DNA of 52,853 nt from Rossellomorea sp. BNER (GCA_024213275.1 JANAVG010000025.1:1-52853); one strand, 5' to 3'; shown: positions 8,635-17,840, counted from the first letter of the stretch. The notes: generated by a model from the letters alone, not told the origin. Translations and numbers: made by a program.

Positions 8635-9966
8635 TTAACTAAACCATCCTTTAACAGTACTAATACCTTTACTGATTGCCTTTCCAGTACTTTTAATAGG
8701 ATCTTTAGCAAATTTCTTAACACCTTCCCAATTATCGGCCACTGCTTTAGTCAGTTTTGAAGCCCCCCAAAGTACAGCCCCTCCAGCAATCATAACTGCT
8801 CCAGCTGCTTGACCACCAGGAATTGCTGCTGCTACTACTCCTGCATTCATCAAAAGGTCTCCTGCGCTAGCTCCTGCATCAGCAACAGCTGATACTTTTT
8901 CAGTTCCTGCGGCGTTTGAATCTAAAACATCAAAGGCTTTAGCACCCTTGAATCCAAGCTCAAATGCTGAATATCCAGCTCCAACAGCTGCTGTTGCCAC
9001 ATTTAATTTTGAGATTGCTCCAACCTTTGATAATCCACTGAGGCCAATTTCTGCACCATTGGAAGCATTAATTGCACCTCTTACTACATCACCACCAGCT
9101 GTTGCATTTCTAAAGTCCCTAATTATTTTAAAATCCTTTGCAGCACCAATAGCATCGGCAGTCTTAATAGCACCATCATGTACATCCGATATACCATTAA
9201 TAATCCCTGGAGTATTTTCTCCTAACCCCATCTTAACTCCATTTAGCATAAGTGTTGAAAAGAAGGTTCCATTAGGTTTAAATCCATTTGGGTTATTCTC
9301 AAAATCGAATTTCATATAACTATCGATCATATTCACTTGCCCGCCAATGACATCTGTTGAAAGATACTTTGCTACCTCAAATCCCATCGGTAAGTTTACA
9401 TCAGTTGGATTTCCTTCAAAACCCTCTGGCGAACCAGCATATTCATAGGCTATCGGCGAATATGGAGGAAATGGTGAGTTTGAAAATGGATTTCCATTCC
9501 ATCCATTACCGTTAGTTCCATTACCTGTAAATGGATTCCCGTTAGTCCCGGTACCTGTAAAAGGATTACCACTGAATGGACTCCCGGTCGTACCTTTTCC
9601 TTCAAAGCCATTCATACTCCAGCCATTACTATGCCAGGGATCCATATACCATGGAGTACTGGACCATTCATGACCTTCCCAATCTTGTCCTTGTGTTCCT
9701 TTTCCCTCTGTTCCTTTCCCCTCTGTACCGTTTCCTTCCCAATCATTTCCTTCCGTTGTAGAGCCTTCCCACGGGTTTCCTTTCCATGGATCGCCTTCCC
9801 ACTGATAGTCAGATCCGTCCCATGACTTTCCTTCCCACGAGTCTCCTTTCCATGGATTTCCTTTCCATGGTTGTATGGTCGCTAATGCTGGGATAGAAAA
9901 TGATTGAAAAAGAACGATGAGTAAAGCTAACATAACGAAAACTTTTTTCATTATTCTTTCAAACAT
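8635..9966 (-). CDS. secreted WxG-pentad protein A with glycine-rich hydrophobic tail
   Basis: A 443-residue protein. Signal peptide MFERIMKKVFVMLALLIVLF then SFSIPALA, nearly identical to paralog B. From residue about 32 to 155 there are roughly 26 five-residue units: Trp-type first (PWKGN, SWEGK, PWEGS), then GTEGK and PFTGN types. A helical middle region follows. The C-terminus has a hydrophobic Ala/Gly-rich hairpin (AAAIPGGQAAGAVMIAGG) and a basic end STVKGWFS shared with paralog B. It follows the VWA lipoprotein gene in the Tad run, so its product is probably exposed outside the cell or on the pilus. Effector, adhesin or structural roles are all possible. Confidence 0.75.
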   Translation of the reverse strand: MFERIMKKVFVMLALLIVLFQSFSIPALATIQPWKGNPWKGDSWEGKSWDGSDYQWEGDPWKGNPWEGSTTEGNDWEGNGTEGKGTEGKGTQGQDWEGHEWSSTPWYMDPWHSNGWSMNGFEGKGTTGSPFSGNPFTGTGTNGNPFTGNGTNGNGWNGNPFSNSPFPPYSPIAYEYAGSPEGFEGNPTDVNLPMGFEVAKYLSTDVIGGQVNMIDSYMKFDFENNPNGFKPNGTFFSTLMLNGVKMGLGENTPGIINGISDVHDGAIKTADAIGAAKDFKIIRDFRNATAGGDVVRGAINASNGAEIGLSGLSKVGAISKLNVATAAVGAGYSAFELGFKGAKAFDVLDSNAAGTEKVSAVADAGASAGDLLMNAGVVAAAIPGGQAAGAVMIAGGAVLWGASKLTKAVADNWEGVKKFAKDPIKSTGKAISKGISTVKGWFS

Positions 9967-10012
9967 CGCTCTTTTCCTTTCTCTTCGTATTAAATTCTTT
10001 ACTCATCGGTGT

Positions 10013-11425
10013 TTATTGCTCGGTGCTTGTGTTGTATTTTTCGTTGATTTGTTTTCTTAGATCGTCAATTTTCTTTAAGTTCAAATCATGTAAATCGTCT
10101 CTAATTTCATCAATTGATTGCTCAGCCAAATCACCTAATTCATTTTTCCGGTCTTTTAACTTATCTGCTTGATCAAAGGTAATTTTCCCTTCCCTTCTAA
10201 GCATATCGATGGAATAACTGATATTTAGACCTTGCCTTCTAGCTTTAAAATTCCAATCATTTGAGAAACCTAAGATTTCAAAACTATTATCCACTCTCTG
10301 TGCATCAGCATTTCTAAGAGCATCATTTTTCCATCTTTCCCAGTTTTCCAATACTTCTTGTGCTCTTTTAAACTCTGTTTTCAGTTGCTCGCCGTTAGAA
10401 ACAGTCGTGTAAATTCCATTTGCACTTTCAGCAACTTGCTGTAACTGTTTTTGGGCTTCTGCATCGACATTGAAACCAATCACATTAATAATAGGTGCCA
10501 CATTGGATCCTGCAAATGATTTGGCTACTTCAACAGGATCCCCATCACACGTTTCAATTCCATCACTGACTAGATAGATAAGATTCGTATTTTTCTCAGC
10601 ATCCAATCCTTCAAAACTAGCCTTTGAGGACTCTAAAGCTCCAGCAACAGGTGTCCACCCACTTGGCTGAAATTGATCTAACGCTTTATTGAACTCTTCT
10701 TGATTGTATGGTTTCAATTTGTATACCTGTTCAATACTGGAACAAGAATTCTCTTTATCTGCATCGGAACCCGTTCCTTTATGACCGTAAACTCTTAAAG
10801 AAACATTTGCTTCCTCTGGGGCATTGGCAAGAAACTCTTTTATCGCTTCCTTTGCTAGTTCCATTTGTGTTTTTCCACCTTGTGCTACCTTCGCCATGCT
10901 CCCACTAGAATCTAAGATAATTTCAATATTATAGTTTTCTTTAAATTGAAGCCTTGGATCTTCCATGTTTTCATTTCCAAACATAGAAAACTTCCACTTA
11001 TTAATCAAATCTTTCGGATCATCAAAATCAGTCGCAACAAGTGAGTAGATATATCGGAAATACTTATCGTATTCCTCTTCTGTTGCATTTTTCTTTAGCA
11101 CAGGTACTTCTTTCATCAATTTTAAATAATCTTTTTGTACTACTTCTGTCTCTACCTCTTGATCAGCAAATGCTCCCGGAGATTGATTAACCAATTCAAC
11201 TGTGTTGGTTGGTACTTTTGGTAAATTGTTAAAAATATCAGATTGATTTTCTGAACTACCACTTTCCGGTTTTTTCGCTTCTTTTTCGGAATTCTCTTCA
11301 GGTTTATTTTTTTCTTCACTTGATGGCTGGGAAGAAGTGGCCTCTTCCTTACTACCTTCCTTTTCACCGCTGCATCCAGTGATAATTAAAAGTGAGCAAA
11401 ACAATATTGCAGCGAACTTTTTCAT
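10013..11425 (-). CDS. VWA-domain lipoprotein of the Tad locus
   Basis: A 470-residue protein with a lipoprotein signal (LLIITGCSG, lipid-anchored Cys at about 18) followed by a low-complexity Ser/Glu/Lys linker. A von Willebrand factor A domain begins around residue 165 with an intact metal site motif DSSGSMAK, and continues through YLVSDGIETCDGDP. A helical C-terminal region follows. VWA domains bind protein partners through a divalent metal; in many Tad loci a VWA domain is part of TadG. Here it would supply that function at the outer face of the membrane. It is preceded by GGGGG. Confidence 0.8.
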   Translation of the reverse strand: MKKFAAILFCSLLIITGCSGEKEGSKEEATSSQPSSEEKNKPEENSEKEAKKPESGSSENQSDIFNNLPKVPTNTVELVNQSPGAFADQEVETEVVQKDYLKLMKEVPVLKKNATEEEYDKYFRYIYSLVATDFDDPKDLINKWKFSMFGNENMEDPRLQFKENYNIEIILDSSGSMAKVAQGGKTQMELAKEAIKEFLANAPEEANVSLRVYGHKGTGSDADKENSCSSIEQVYKLKPYNQEEFNKALDQFQPSGWTPVAGALESSKASFEGLDAEKNTNLIYLVSDGIETCDGDPVEVAKSFAGSNVAPIINVIGFNVDAEAQKQLQQVAESANGIYTTVSNGEQLKTEFKRAQEVLENWERWKNDALRNADAQRVDNSFEILGFSNDWNFKARRQGLNISYSIDMLRREGKITFDQADKLKDRKNELGDLAEQSIDEIRDDLHDLNLKKIDDLRKQINEKYNTSTEQ

Positions 11426-11555
11426 TAATTAACCCCCTAATCAATACTTTTTTGCTGGGTGTTATTTGAAACTATTTACAATTAAAGCACTCGTGGCATA
11501 GAAACCATAAAGAACAATTATTATTCATCAAATCAATATATTATGATAAAGTCCC
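11426..11555 (-). other. spacer between pilin and VWA lipoprotein genes
   Basis: This AT-rich 130-bp spacer is the longest gap inside the Tad gene run. I see no strong hairpin in it. It may hold a processing site or internal promoter that lets the pilin be expressed at a different level. Confidence 0.25.
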
Positions 11556-11780
11556 CTATTTACCTCCGCCGATTTGCTCAATCATACCTTTTAATTTATC
11601 TTTAACAGTAGTTCCGATACTTGTATCGCCAGAGAATGCCTGTGAAATTACACCAACAACAATAACAACTACAGCTGCAATCCCGATCCACTCCAATGTT
11701 TGAGATCCTCTTTCATTCTTGATCATTCCTTCAACTTTCATTGCAGTTTTCACATACATTTCATTTAACTTTTTCATCAT
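11556..11780 (-). CDS. Flp-type major pilin
   Basis: A 74-residue protein. A basic leader ends in KNERG, followed by SQTLEWIGIAAVVVIVVGV, the Gly then hydrophobic helix with Glu at +5 that marks class III (Flp) prepilins. The cleavage is expected after the Gly. The start is placed at ATG 11780, eight bases after GGAGG; the longer frame from TTG 11795 would include the ribosome-binding site itself. It sits directly after tadC, as pilin or pseudopilin genes often do in Gram-positive Tad loci. Confidence 0.8.
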   Translation of the reverse strand: MMKKLNEMYVKTAMKVEGMIKNERGSQTLEWIGIAAVVVIVVGVISQAFSGDTSIGTTVKDKLKGMIEQIGGGK

Positions 11781-11803
11781 TTTCATTTCCTCCAATTAAT
11801 ATG

Positions 11804-12742
11804 TTATTTTAATAAGTCTAAAAGACTGTTTTCCCCATAAATAAGATTAAGTATCATAAGCCCAGCAACCATTAAGATAGAAACTGGAGCTACCACAAAG
11901 GTGGTGACCAGTGTTACTTTCGGTGAAGCTTTTGCAGCCAATTCCTTAATTTGTTCTTCCCTTATTTGACGCATATCCTCAGCCTGGACTTTAAAGGTTG
12001 TGGCGATTGGCACCCCTAACTTTAATCCTTGGATAAGTGCTTTTATTAGGCTTTGAAACTCTTGATTATCGTTTCGATCTAATAGATTTCGGTAGGCAAT
12101 TTCTCTTTGTACGCCTAAATCAATTTCATGATTAAATCTTGAAAATTCTTCTCTTATAGGACCGTCAAAGAAACGAATCACCTCCCTTAAAGCTTGGTCT
12201 AAACTAACACCTGCCTGAAGACTGGTACTAATCGTATCAAGGAAATCAGGTAGTTCAAGCCTGAGTGCTTCTTGACGCTTTTTAGCCTGCTTCTTCACTA
12301 AAAATATTGGTAAGAAATAACCAATTAAAGGGTTAAAGACGATTGCATACTGTGAAAATGGCAGACCGATAATAAAGGAAAGCATCCCTACAAAGAATCC
12401 GACAACAGCTAGGAATATTTTAAGTCCTTGGAATCTTTCTACTGTCAGTTGATAGGGATTCCCGGATTTCCGCAGCCAAGTCTTAACGTCATGGTTTTCA
12501 CTAAAAAAGTTCATTCGTTGACCTAAATCTGCGAACTCATCAGCATATTTAGTCATTTTTTGGATTAGTTCTGCTTTGCGATTTCTCTTTTTTACTTTCT
12601 TTTCGAAAAGATCACTTTCCGTCACTTCAGAAATATGTCCAAGTAACAATCTCTTTTCCTTGAGATAAACCGAATAATGTCGAATGGCAAGAGCAAATGT
12701 GAACCAGAATATGATTATGGCAAGAATAATTAATGCATCCAT
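11804..12742 (-). CDS. tadC: Tad platform protein TadC
   Basis: A 312-residue type II secretion F-domain membrane protein. It has an N-terminal helix, a cytoplasmic helical domain, the conserved TSLQAGVSLDQALREV segment, and C-terminal helices. With TadB it forms the inner-membrane platform on which the TadA ATPase acts. It starts four bases after tadB ends, with the AAAGGTG site inside the end of tadB. Confidence 0.9.
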   Translation of the reverse strand: MDALIILAIIIFWFTFALAIRHYSVYLKEKRLLLGHISEVTESDLFEKKVKKRNRKAELIQKMTKYADEFADLGQRMNFFSENHDVKTWLRKSGNPYQLTVERFQGLKIFLAVVGFFVGMLSFIIGLPFSQYAIVFNPLIGYFLPIFLVKKQAKKRQEALRLELPDFLDTISTSLQAGVSLDQALREVIRFFDGPIREEFSRFNHEIDLGVQREIAYRNLLDRNDNQEFQSLIKALIQGLKLGVPIATTFKVQAEDMRQIREEQIKELAAKASPKVTLVTTFVVAPVSILMVAGLMILNLIYGENSLLDLLK

Positions 12743-12745
12743 ACA

Positions 12746-13675
12746 TTACACCTTTATATTCGTTATTTTTCTAATTAAAAAGAATGATAGTACAATCCCG
12801 CTTCCAAATAGAATCAAGATCACAATCCCTGGCGCTGTCCATAGTGAATCCGTAAAACCTTCCATAATGTTATTCATCATCAATAAAATGAATATAGGAA
12901 GTGCTGGTACAATCAACGAGATATAACGTTGTTCTGAGGTCATCGTTTTAATCGTTTGGTTAAGCACCTTTCGATCTTCTAGAGTATTGGACATCGTATC
13001 TAGAGTAGTCGCAAGGTTCCCCCCTGTTTTCTTTTGAATGAGAATGGTTGCAATGAAAAGCTGAAATTCACGTGATTTATTTCGCTTTTGAACGGATCGT
13101 AAGGCGATTTCCAACGGGACACCTAATTTCAATTCGTTTGCAATCCGCTTAAATTCATCTCCCGCTGGGGCTGAAACCTCTCTCGCCACCATCTCAATTC
13201 CTTGGTTAATGGTTAACCCAGATCTAGCCGAGTTTCCTAACAGCCTACAAATATCGGCCAATTGATTATTAAACCGTTCCTCATATTTGTTTTTCCTCAT
13301 AAAAAACAATAGATAGTGAGTCACTAATAGAAGGACCGGGGTTATGATCAATGTTAAATTAGCTGGCACATTAAAGATATTTGCAAGTAATACGAACAAC
13401 AGAAGAAAACCAAAAATATGGATCCCTAAATATTCAGAGGGAAGTAAGGCGATATTAGCATTCTGAAGCTTTTCCCCTAATGGTTTAGCAGAACTGGAAT
13501 GATCAAAGCGATCTCCAATTACACTGATTACACTTTTCCTTTTTTCCTCTGGATACCATTTCTGGACCTTTTGTTTCCATTCGCGCTTTTGAGTTCGGTA
13601 GCCTAATAGAAAATAGAGTCCCCATAATAATAGAAGCACCGCCAAGCTATACAGAATAGATACGCTTATGGTCAA
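12746..13675 (-). CDS. tadB: Tad platform protein TadB
   Basis: A type II secretion F-domain membrane protein of about 309 residues, with the segment ARSGLTINQGIEMVAREVSA and two C-terminal helices ending SFFLIRKITNIKV. I place the start at TTG 13675 because GGAGGT lies eight bases upstream; the open frame to ATG 13711 would overlap tadA by 65 bases and has no comparable site. With this start the overlap with tadA is 29 bases. Confidence 0.85.
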   Translation of the reverse strand: MTISVSILYSLAVLLLLWGLYFLLGYRTQKREWKQKVQKWYPEEKRKSVISVIGDRFDHSSSAKPLGEKLQNANIALLPSEYLGIHIFGFLLLFVLLANIFNVPANLTLIITPVLLLVTHYLLFFMRKNKYEERFNNQLADICRLLGNSARSGLTINQGIEMVAREVSAPAGDEFKRIANELKLGVPLEIALRSVQKRNKSREFQLFIATILIQKKTGGNLATTLDTMSNTLEDRKVLNQTIKTMTSEQRYISLIVPALPIFILLMMNNIMEGFTDSLWTAPGIVILILFGSGIVLSFFLIRKITNIKV

Positions 13676-15023
13676 GCTCTGCCACCTCCTTCGGTTCAAA
13701 AAGATTGTCATTTAGTTCAAGTCCATACATCCTCAATTTTTCCAAACAACGTGGGCGAATACCTGTGGCTGTATGAACGCCAAGGACTTCCCCTTTCGAT
13801 CCTAGTCCGGTTCTTTGAAATTTAAAGATATCCTGCACTCTAATTTTGCTTTCATGATCAACATATATTTCTGAGATATTCATAATTTTCCTTGTACCAT
13901 CTGCAAGTCTTTCTACTTGAACGATAAAGTCTAAAGCCCCTACAATGTACTCTCTGATAATATTCGTTGGCAGGTCCATTCCAGCCATAACAACCATTCC
14001 CTCGATACGACTAATCGCATCATTAGGGGTATTAGCATGGACAGTTGTGATGGAACCTTCATGACCTGTGTTCATCGCTTGCAGCATGTCAAATGCTTCT
14101 GCTCCCCTGACCTCACCTACAATAATTCGGTCAGGTCTCATACGCAGGGCATTTTTCACAAGCTGTCTAATCGAAATTTCACCTTTTCCTTCTACGTTTG
14201 AAGGCCGCGCTTCTAATCCGACTACACTTGATCGGTTTAGCCTTAACTCCGCAGAATCTTCAATAGTTATGACACGTTCTTTAAATGGGATCGCCTTCGC
14301 AACCGCATTAAGTAACGTCGTCTTACCACTACCGGTTCCACCCGAGACTAATACATTTGTTTTAGCTTCAACAATCGCTTGAAGGAACTCTGACATTCCC
14401 TCTGTAAGAGTGCTGTAGCTGATGAGATCTCCCATTTCAAAAGGGGTTTTTCTAAATTTCCTTATGGAAATAAGTGTCCCATTCAAACTAATCGGCGGGA
14501 TGACGGCATTTACACGGCTTCCATCTGGAAGTCTAGCATCAACCATAGGGGAGCTTTCATCAATTCTTCTACCTAAAGGAGCGACTACTCGATCGATAAT
14601 ATGACGAACATGTTCTTCATCTTTAAATCGGACATCAGACTTCTGTAATTGTCCTCTTTTTTCGATAAAGACTTCCTTTGGACCATTCACTAAAATCTCT
14701 GTGATGGTTTCATCCTTTAATAATGCCTCGAGTGGTCCAAACCCGACACTCTCATCAATTAATCTAGAAAGCATCGAATCTTTTTCATGTCTCGGTATGA
14801 CAACCTTTTCCTCTGACATGAACTGATTAATCAATCTTTCGATGGATAGTCTTCGCTCTTCCTCAGATAGGTTGGTTAATTGCTCCAAATTCGTTTCAGA
14901 TAATAATCTAGCTTTATAGTGTTCTACTAATTCATCTATATACGGATTTGATGTCGAAACATTGGACTCATAAAAGCTCTGTTGTTCCGGCTTTTTCTCT
15001 GTTTTCCTTTGGAATAATGACAT
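13647..15023 (-). CDS. tadA: Tad secretion ATPase TadA/CpaF
   Basis: A 458-residue hexameric secretion ATPase of the VirB11/CpaF family. It has the N-terminal domain with ITEILVNGPKEVFIEKRG, Walker A SGGTGSGKTTLLNA near residue 230, the Asp/Glu-box and Walker B region RIIVGEVRGAEAFDML, and the His box TGHEGSITTVHAN. It powers pilin assembly at the cytoplasmic face of TadB/TadC. Ribosome-binding site AGGGAGGG. All catalytic motifs are intact. Confidence 0.95.
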   Translation of the reverse strand: MSLFQRKTEKKPEQQSFYESNVSTSNPYIDELVEHYKARLLSETNLEQLTNLSEEERRLSIERLINQFMSEEKVVIPRHEKDSMLSRLIDESVGFGPLEALLKDETITEILVNGPKEVFIEKRGQLQKSDVRFKDEEHVRHIIDRVVAPLGRRIDESSPMVDARLPDGSRVNAVIPPISLNGTLISIRKFRKTPFEMGDLISYSTLTEGMSEFLQAIVEAKTNVLVSGGTGSGKTTLLNAVAKAIPFKERVITIEDSAELRLNRSSVVGLEARPSNVEGKGEISIRQLVKNALRMRPDRIIVGEVRGAEAFDMLQAMNTGHEGSITTVHANTPNDAISRIEGMVVMAGMDLPTNIIREYIVGALDFIVQVERLADGTRKIMNISEIYVDHESKIRVQDIFKFQRTGLGSKGEVLGVHTATGIRPRCLEKLRMYGLELNDNLFEPKEVAELDHKRIYSV

Positions 15024-15051
15024 GGGATCCCTCCCTTCCTTTGATTGGCTA

Positions 15052-16197
15052 CTATTTCAACATTGACGTAACCCATTTTTGAATGTCTTTAGCAGGGGGA
15101 ATTAATTTCTTCTCTTTTGTTTCTTTTCTCAGCGGCATCCCTTGATTGACGGCTGATTGAACCCCTTTAATATCTCTTCGAATTTCTACAGAGACTGGAA
15201 AATGGATAAACTTTTCTAGATCTTTTTTCGTTAATTCATTTTCTCTTCCCTTAAAATTAAGAATTAGTTCCAATCGTTCTTCTGTTTGAAGACCAAGTCT
15301 CTTAAAGAGATCTTCAACGTGCTTAAGGACACGAATAGCTGGTGTATCCAGTGTCATAACATAATAAATACGATCAGCTTCTTCTAAAACGGTGAACGTT
15401 TTCTCATCTATTGACGATGGTAAGTCCACCACAATGAAATCGTAGCTTCTTTTGCATGCCCTTAATAGACGAATCATAAATTCTTCATCGACCTTCTCAG
15501 CCATTTCTGCATCTCGAGGGCTAAGGAGGACTTCAAGTTTTGAGTGTTCCTCTTTCTCAGAAACATTTCTAATATGATGTTCATTAAGCTCATTGATTAC
15601 TGGTTTTAAATCGATTAAGGAGCGGTTGCTCTCAATTCCAAGATAGGTTTCAGCCCCACCGAATTGAAAGTTAAAGTCAAGATGAATAACCTGTGCAGTG
15701 GATTCCAACTTTAAGGTTTGAGCAAAAGAGGTACTAAGAAATGTTTTACCCGTTCCACCTTTACCGCTATAGAAGGCAAATATTTGTCCTTTTCCTTTCT
15801 TATAGCTCCCAGATGAAACCGCTGCTTCCATTTTTGACTGTCGCTCTTGCCAAAAGTGATTGACTCTGGTTTCCAATGTATCTATTTCATTGGGAGCAAT
15901 GAGGAAATCTTCGGCACCCGCTCGCGTAACATCTCTTAATAGTGAAAAATCTTGTTCACTATGTACATAAAGAATAGCTACATTAGGAAATTCATTATAG
16001 ATTTCATGGATAATTTGGGTTGAAAGAGTATTCTCTCCTTGATACACAATGATAATGGTAGGATCATATTTTCTAAGATCCTCAGACCACTTCTCTATTG
16101 AAATATGTGTTAACTCATATGATTGTAAATGGGCTGTGATATTTTCATATAGTTCGTTTTCTTCTCCAATGAGGAAAAGTTGATTTTGTTTATTCAT
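15052..16197 (-). CDS. tadZ: TadZ/CpaE-like localisation ATPase
   Basis: A 381-residue protein with an N-terminal receiver-like domain (about 1-120) followed by a ParA/MinD-type ATPase domain starting with FAFYSGKGGTGKTFL (deviant Walker A) and containing FIVVDLPSSIDEKT. CpaE/TadZ proteins place the Tad machine at a cell site. It lies between the SAF protein and tadA, the usual order. Ribosome-binding site GGAGGG. Confidence 0.9.
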   Translation of the reverse strand: MNKQNQLFLIGEENELYENITAHLQSYELTHISIEKWSEDLRKYDPTIIIVYQGENTLSTQIIHEIYNEFPNVAILYVHSEQDFSLLRDVTRAGAEDFLIAPNEIDTLETRVNHFWQERQSKMEAAVSSGSYKKGKGQIFAFYSGKGGTGKTFLSTSFAQTLKLESTAQVIHLDFNFQFGGAETYLGIESNRSLIDLKPVINELNEHHIRNVSEKEEHSKLEVLLSPRDAEMAEKVDEEFMIRLLRACKRSYDFIVVDLPSSIDEKTFTVLEEADRIYYVMTLDTPAIRVLKHVEDLFKRLGLQTEERLELILNFKGRENELTKKDLEKFIHFPVSVEIRRDIKGVQSAVNQGMPLRKETKEKKLIPPAKDIQKWVTSMLK

Positions 16198-16234
16198 AAA
16201 TTCCCTCCGCCATTAACTTCAGTTGCTTTTTACA

Positions 16235-17011
16235 TTACTCTTTAGGTTTTTCTGCAGGCTTCTCAGCCGGTTTTTCTTTTGGCTTTTCTTCTGCAGGTTT
16301 TTTAGCAGGTTCTTGTTTTGGCTTTTCTTCCTTTTTCGGAGCAGGTTTTTCTTCCTTGGCTGGTTCAGCCTCTGTCTTAGACGCTTCCTCTTGTTCTTCT
16401 TTTTTTCCGACATTCGCTTTTATTATTCGTAAACTATCTGAGTAGTTCTGCATATGTATTAATTCAGGAGCTTTGTCTAAAGGAACCTCCAATTGTACAC
16501 CTTGGAATTTATTATCCTTTTTAGCCACCCTAGCGACCTTTACGTCTTTCATAAAAATAGACGTTTCTTCTTTATCGTTGAACCGGTGAGAAACTATGAT
16601 ATCCACCCGGTCTAATGCCTCTAATGGTTCATCGAAAAACACTCTCTCAGATTTCATTAATGTGATAAGACGATTATTTTCCTCTACAACAGATGCAGCA
16701 TCTTTTAAAATGTTTTCTGTAATGATGTCCCCTTCCGACAAAGGCACTACAGATACTTTACCAGCTAATTTTTTAACATCTCTAACATGATAATCCTTCA
16801 AATATTTTTTAGGAATCTCTTCAGTCTTGACGTTATTGGGTGTAATAAGCGATCGAGATGAAATTTCAGCACTTGCAACATACACTTGAACAGTCGTCCC
16901 TAAGTTAGTATTTAACGCTTGTACTTTCTTCAAAACTAAAAAACCAGCAGTTAATGCTAATAAAAGTGATAAAACAATAAATATAATAGCTTTCCTTTTC
17001 GACTCCAGCAT
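16235..17011 (-). CDS. cpaB: CpaB-like SAF-domain pilus assembly protein
   Basis: A 258-residue protein with one N-terminal membrane helix (residues 8-28), an external SAF domain (VYVASAEISSRSLITPNNVK, then PLSEGDIITENIL), and a C-terminal tail of about 45 residues made almost only of Lys, Glu, Pro and Ala. RcpC/CpaB proteins in Gram-negatives work with the secretin; here, with no outer membrane, the charged tail could reach into the cell wall. First gene of the run, after AAGGG. Confidence 0.85.
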   Translation of the reverse strand: MLESKRKAIIFIVLSLLLALTAGFLVLKKVQALNTNLGTTVQVYVASAEISSRSLITPNNVKTEEIPKKYLKDYHVRDVKKLAGKVSVVPLSEGDIITENILKDAASVVEENNRLITLMKSERVFFDEPLEALDRVDIIVSHRFNDKEETSIFMKDVKVARVAKKDNKFQGVQLEVPLDKAPELIHMQNYSDSLRIIKANVGKKEEQEEASKTEAEPAKEEKPAPKKEEKPKQEPAKKPAEEKPKEKPAEKPAEKPKE

Positions 17012-17449
17012 CTTTCGGCCCTTCCCTTCTTTCTCTCCTCTACTTACGTACAGAATTTCAAAATGATGTCAGTATTATCTGAAAATGGTACAAATGTAAG
17101 AGACATCCGGAATATACTGTAAATCCTTGCTCACCCACCACCATTTTCTAGTTTGAAACACTTATTCACACTTTGTTCATACTTATTTTCTATATAATTT
17201 CTACCATTTCTATGTAAATTGGTCAATAACCGTAGGATTTTGTCGAATTGTGTCTAGGATTTTAAGCCTAATATTAGTTTGAAGGTAGGGTTTTTTTTCG
17301 GGAGTATTAGACGATATAACTGGAGGAATATTCTGAAAAATAGACAGTTGCTTCTCTTTCTTTGCGGTTTCATAGGGTTTTGACTTAATTGTAAAAACTC
17401 ATAGGTATTTATACTCAATTTTTCCGATGAAGTTTTTTGTCGAATCTAT
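17012..17449. other. intergenic region upstream of the Tad locus
   Basis: No gene is seen. On the minus strand TTGACC (17221-17226) is followed 17 bases later by TAGAAA and, slightly further, TTATAT, a weak promoter candidate for the Tad run. No operator-like palindrome stands out. Confidence 0.3.
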
Positions 17450-17481
17450 AAAAAAATCCCTTTAGATTTTTAACCTAAAGG
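17450..17481 (-). terminator. intrinsic terminator, minus strand
   Basis: A 7-bp stem CCTTTAG / CTAAAGG with a nine-base loop and, on the minus strand, a run of seven T. It would stop minus-strand transcripts arriving from the decayed region to the right before they reach the Tad locus. Confidence 0.7.
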
Positions 17482-17513
17482 ATTAGGGTTATGTGAATGA
17501 CAGGCTTGCTCCA

Positions 17514-17840
17514 CTACTTATAGATAACCTTAAACTCCTCCCAAACTACCAATATATCATCGGAAAAGGATTGATCTAATTCTGCTGTAAAGAAGTCCAT
17601 ATGCCCCTTTCTCCAATAGTCTAAGGAACGATCAACCTTCTTTGTAAGAGAATTCTGAATTCTGCACTGACTTATTTAAAAGGAATAACCTTCACATCTT
17701 CAGTTTCTATAATAGCCTGGGCTATTCCATCCAAAAGACTTTCCACTTCTAACTCGAACACTAATGCAAATAAGAAGTCGCTGTTTTGATTCCGTCTTTT
17801 ACTAGTTGAGGTAAGTGACCAGCGTCTTCCTTCTCATGAC
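17514..17840 (-). pseudogene. remnant of a small protein gene, broken
   Basis: Two minus-strand open stretches in different frames look like coding DNA without starts: one ends FALVFELEVESLLDGIAQAI... with a stop at 17672, the next reads SLTKKVDRSLDYWRKGHMDF and stops at 17514. I cannot name the family. This is most simply a decayed gene or two short ones. Confidence 0.35.

Noticed and set aside
9480..9880. CRISPR array
   Set aside because: The regular 15-bp repeats are in-frame codons of the pentad protein with no spacers, and no cas genes are nearby.
788..9966. ESAT-6/WXG100 type VII secretion proteins
   Set aside because: The W-x-G here is a tandem five-residue repeat after a Sec signal peptide, not the single central turn of a 100-residue helical hairpin. 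No EssC-type ATPase is present.
16223..16432. Plus-strand Phe/Arg-rich protein opposite cpaB
   Set aside because: It is the antisense reading of the Lys/Glu/Pro repeat tail.
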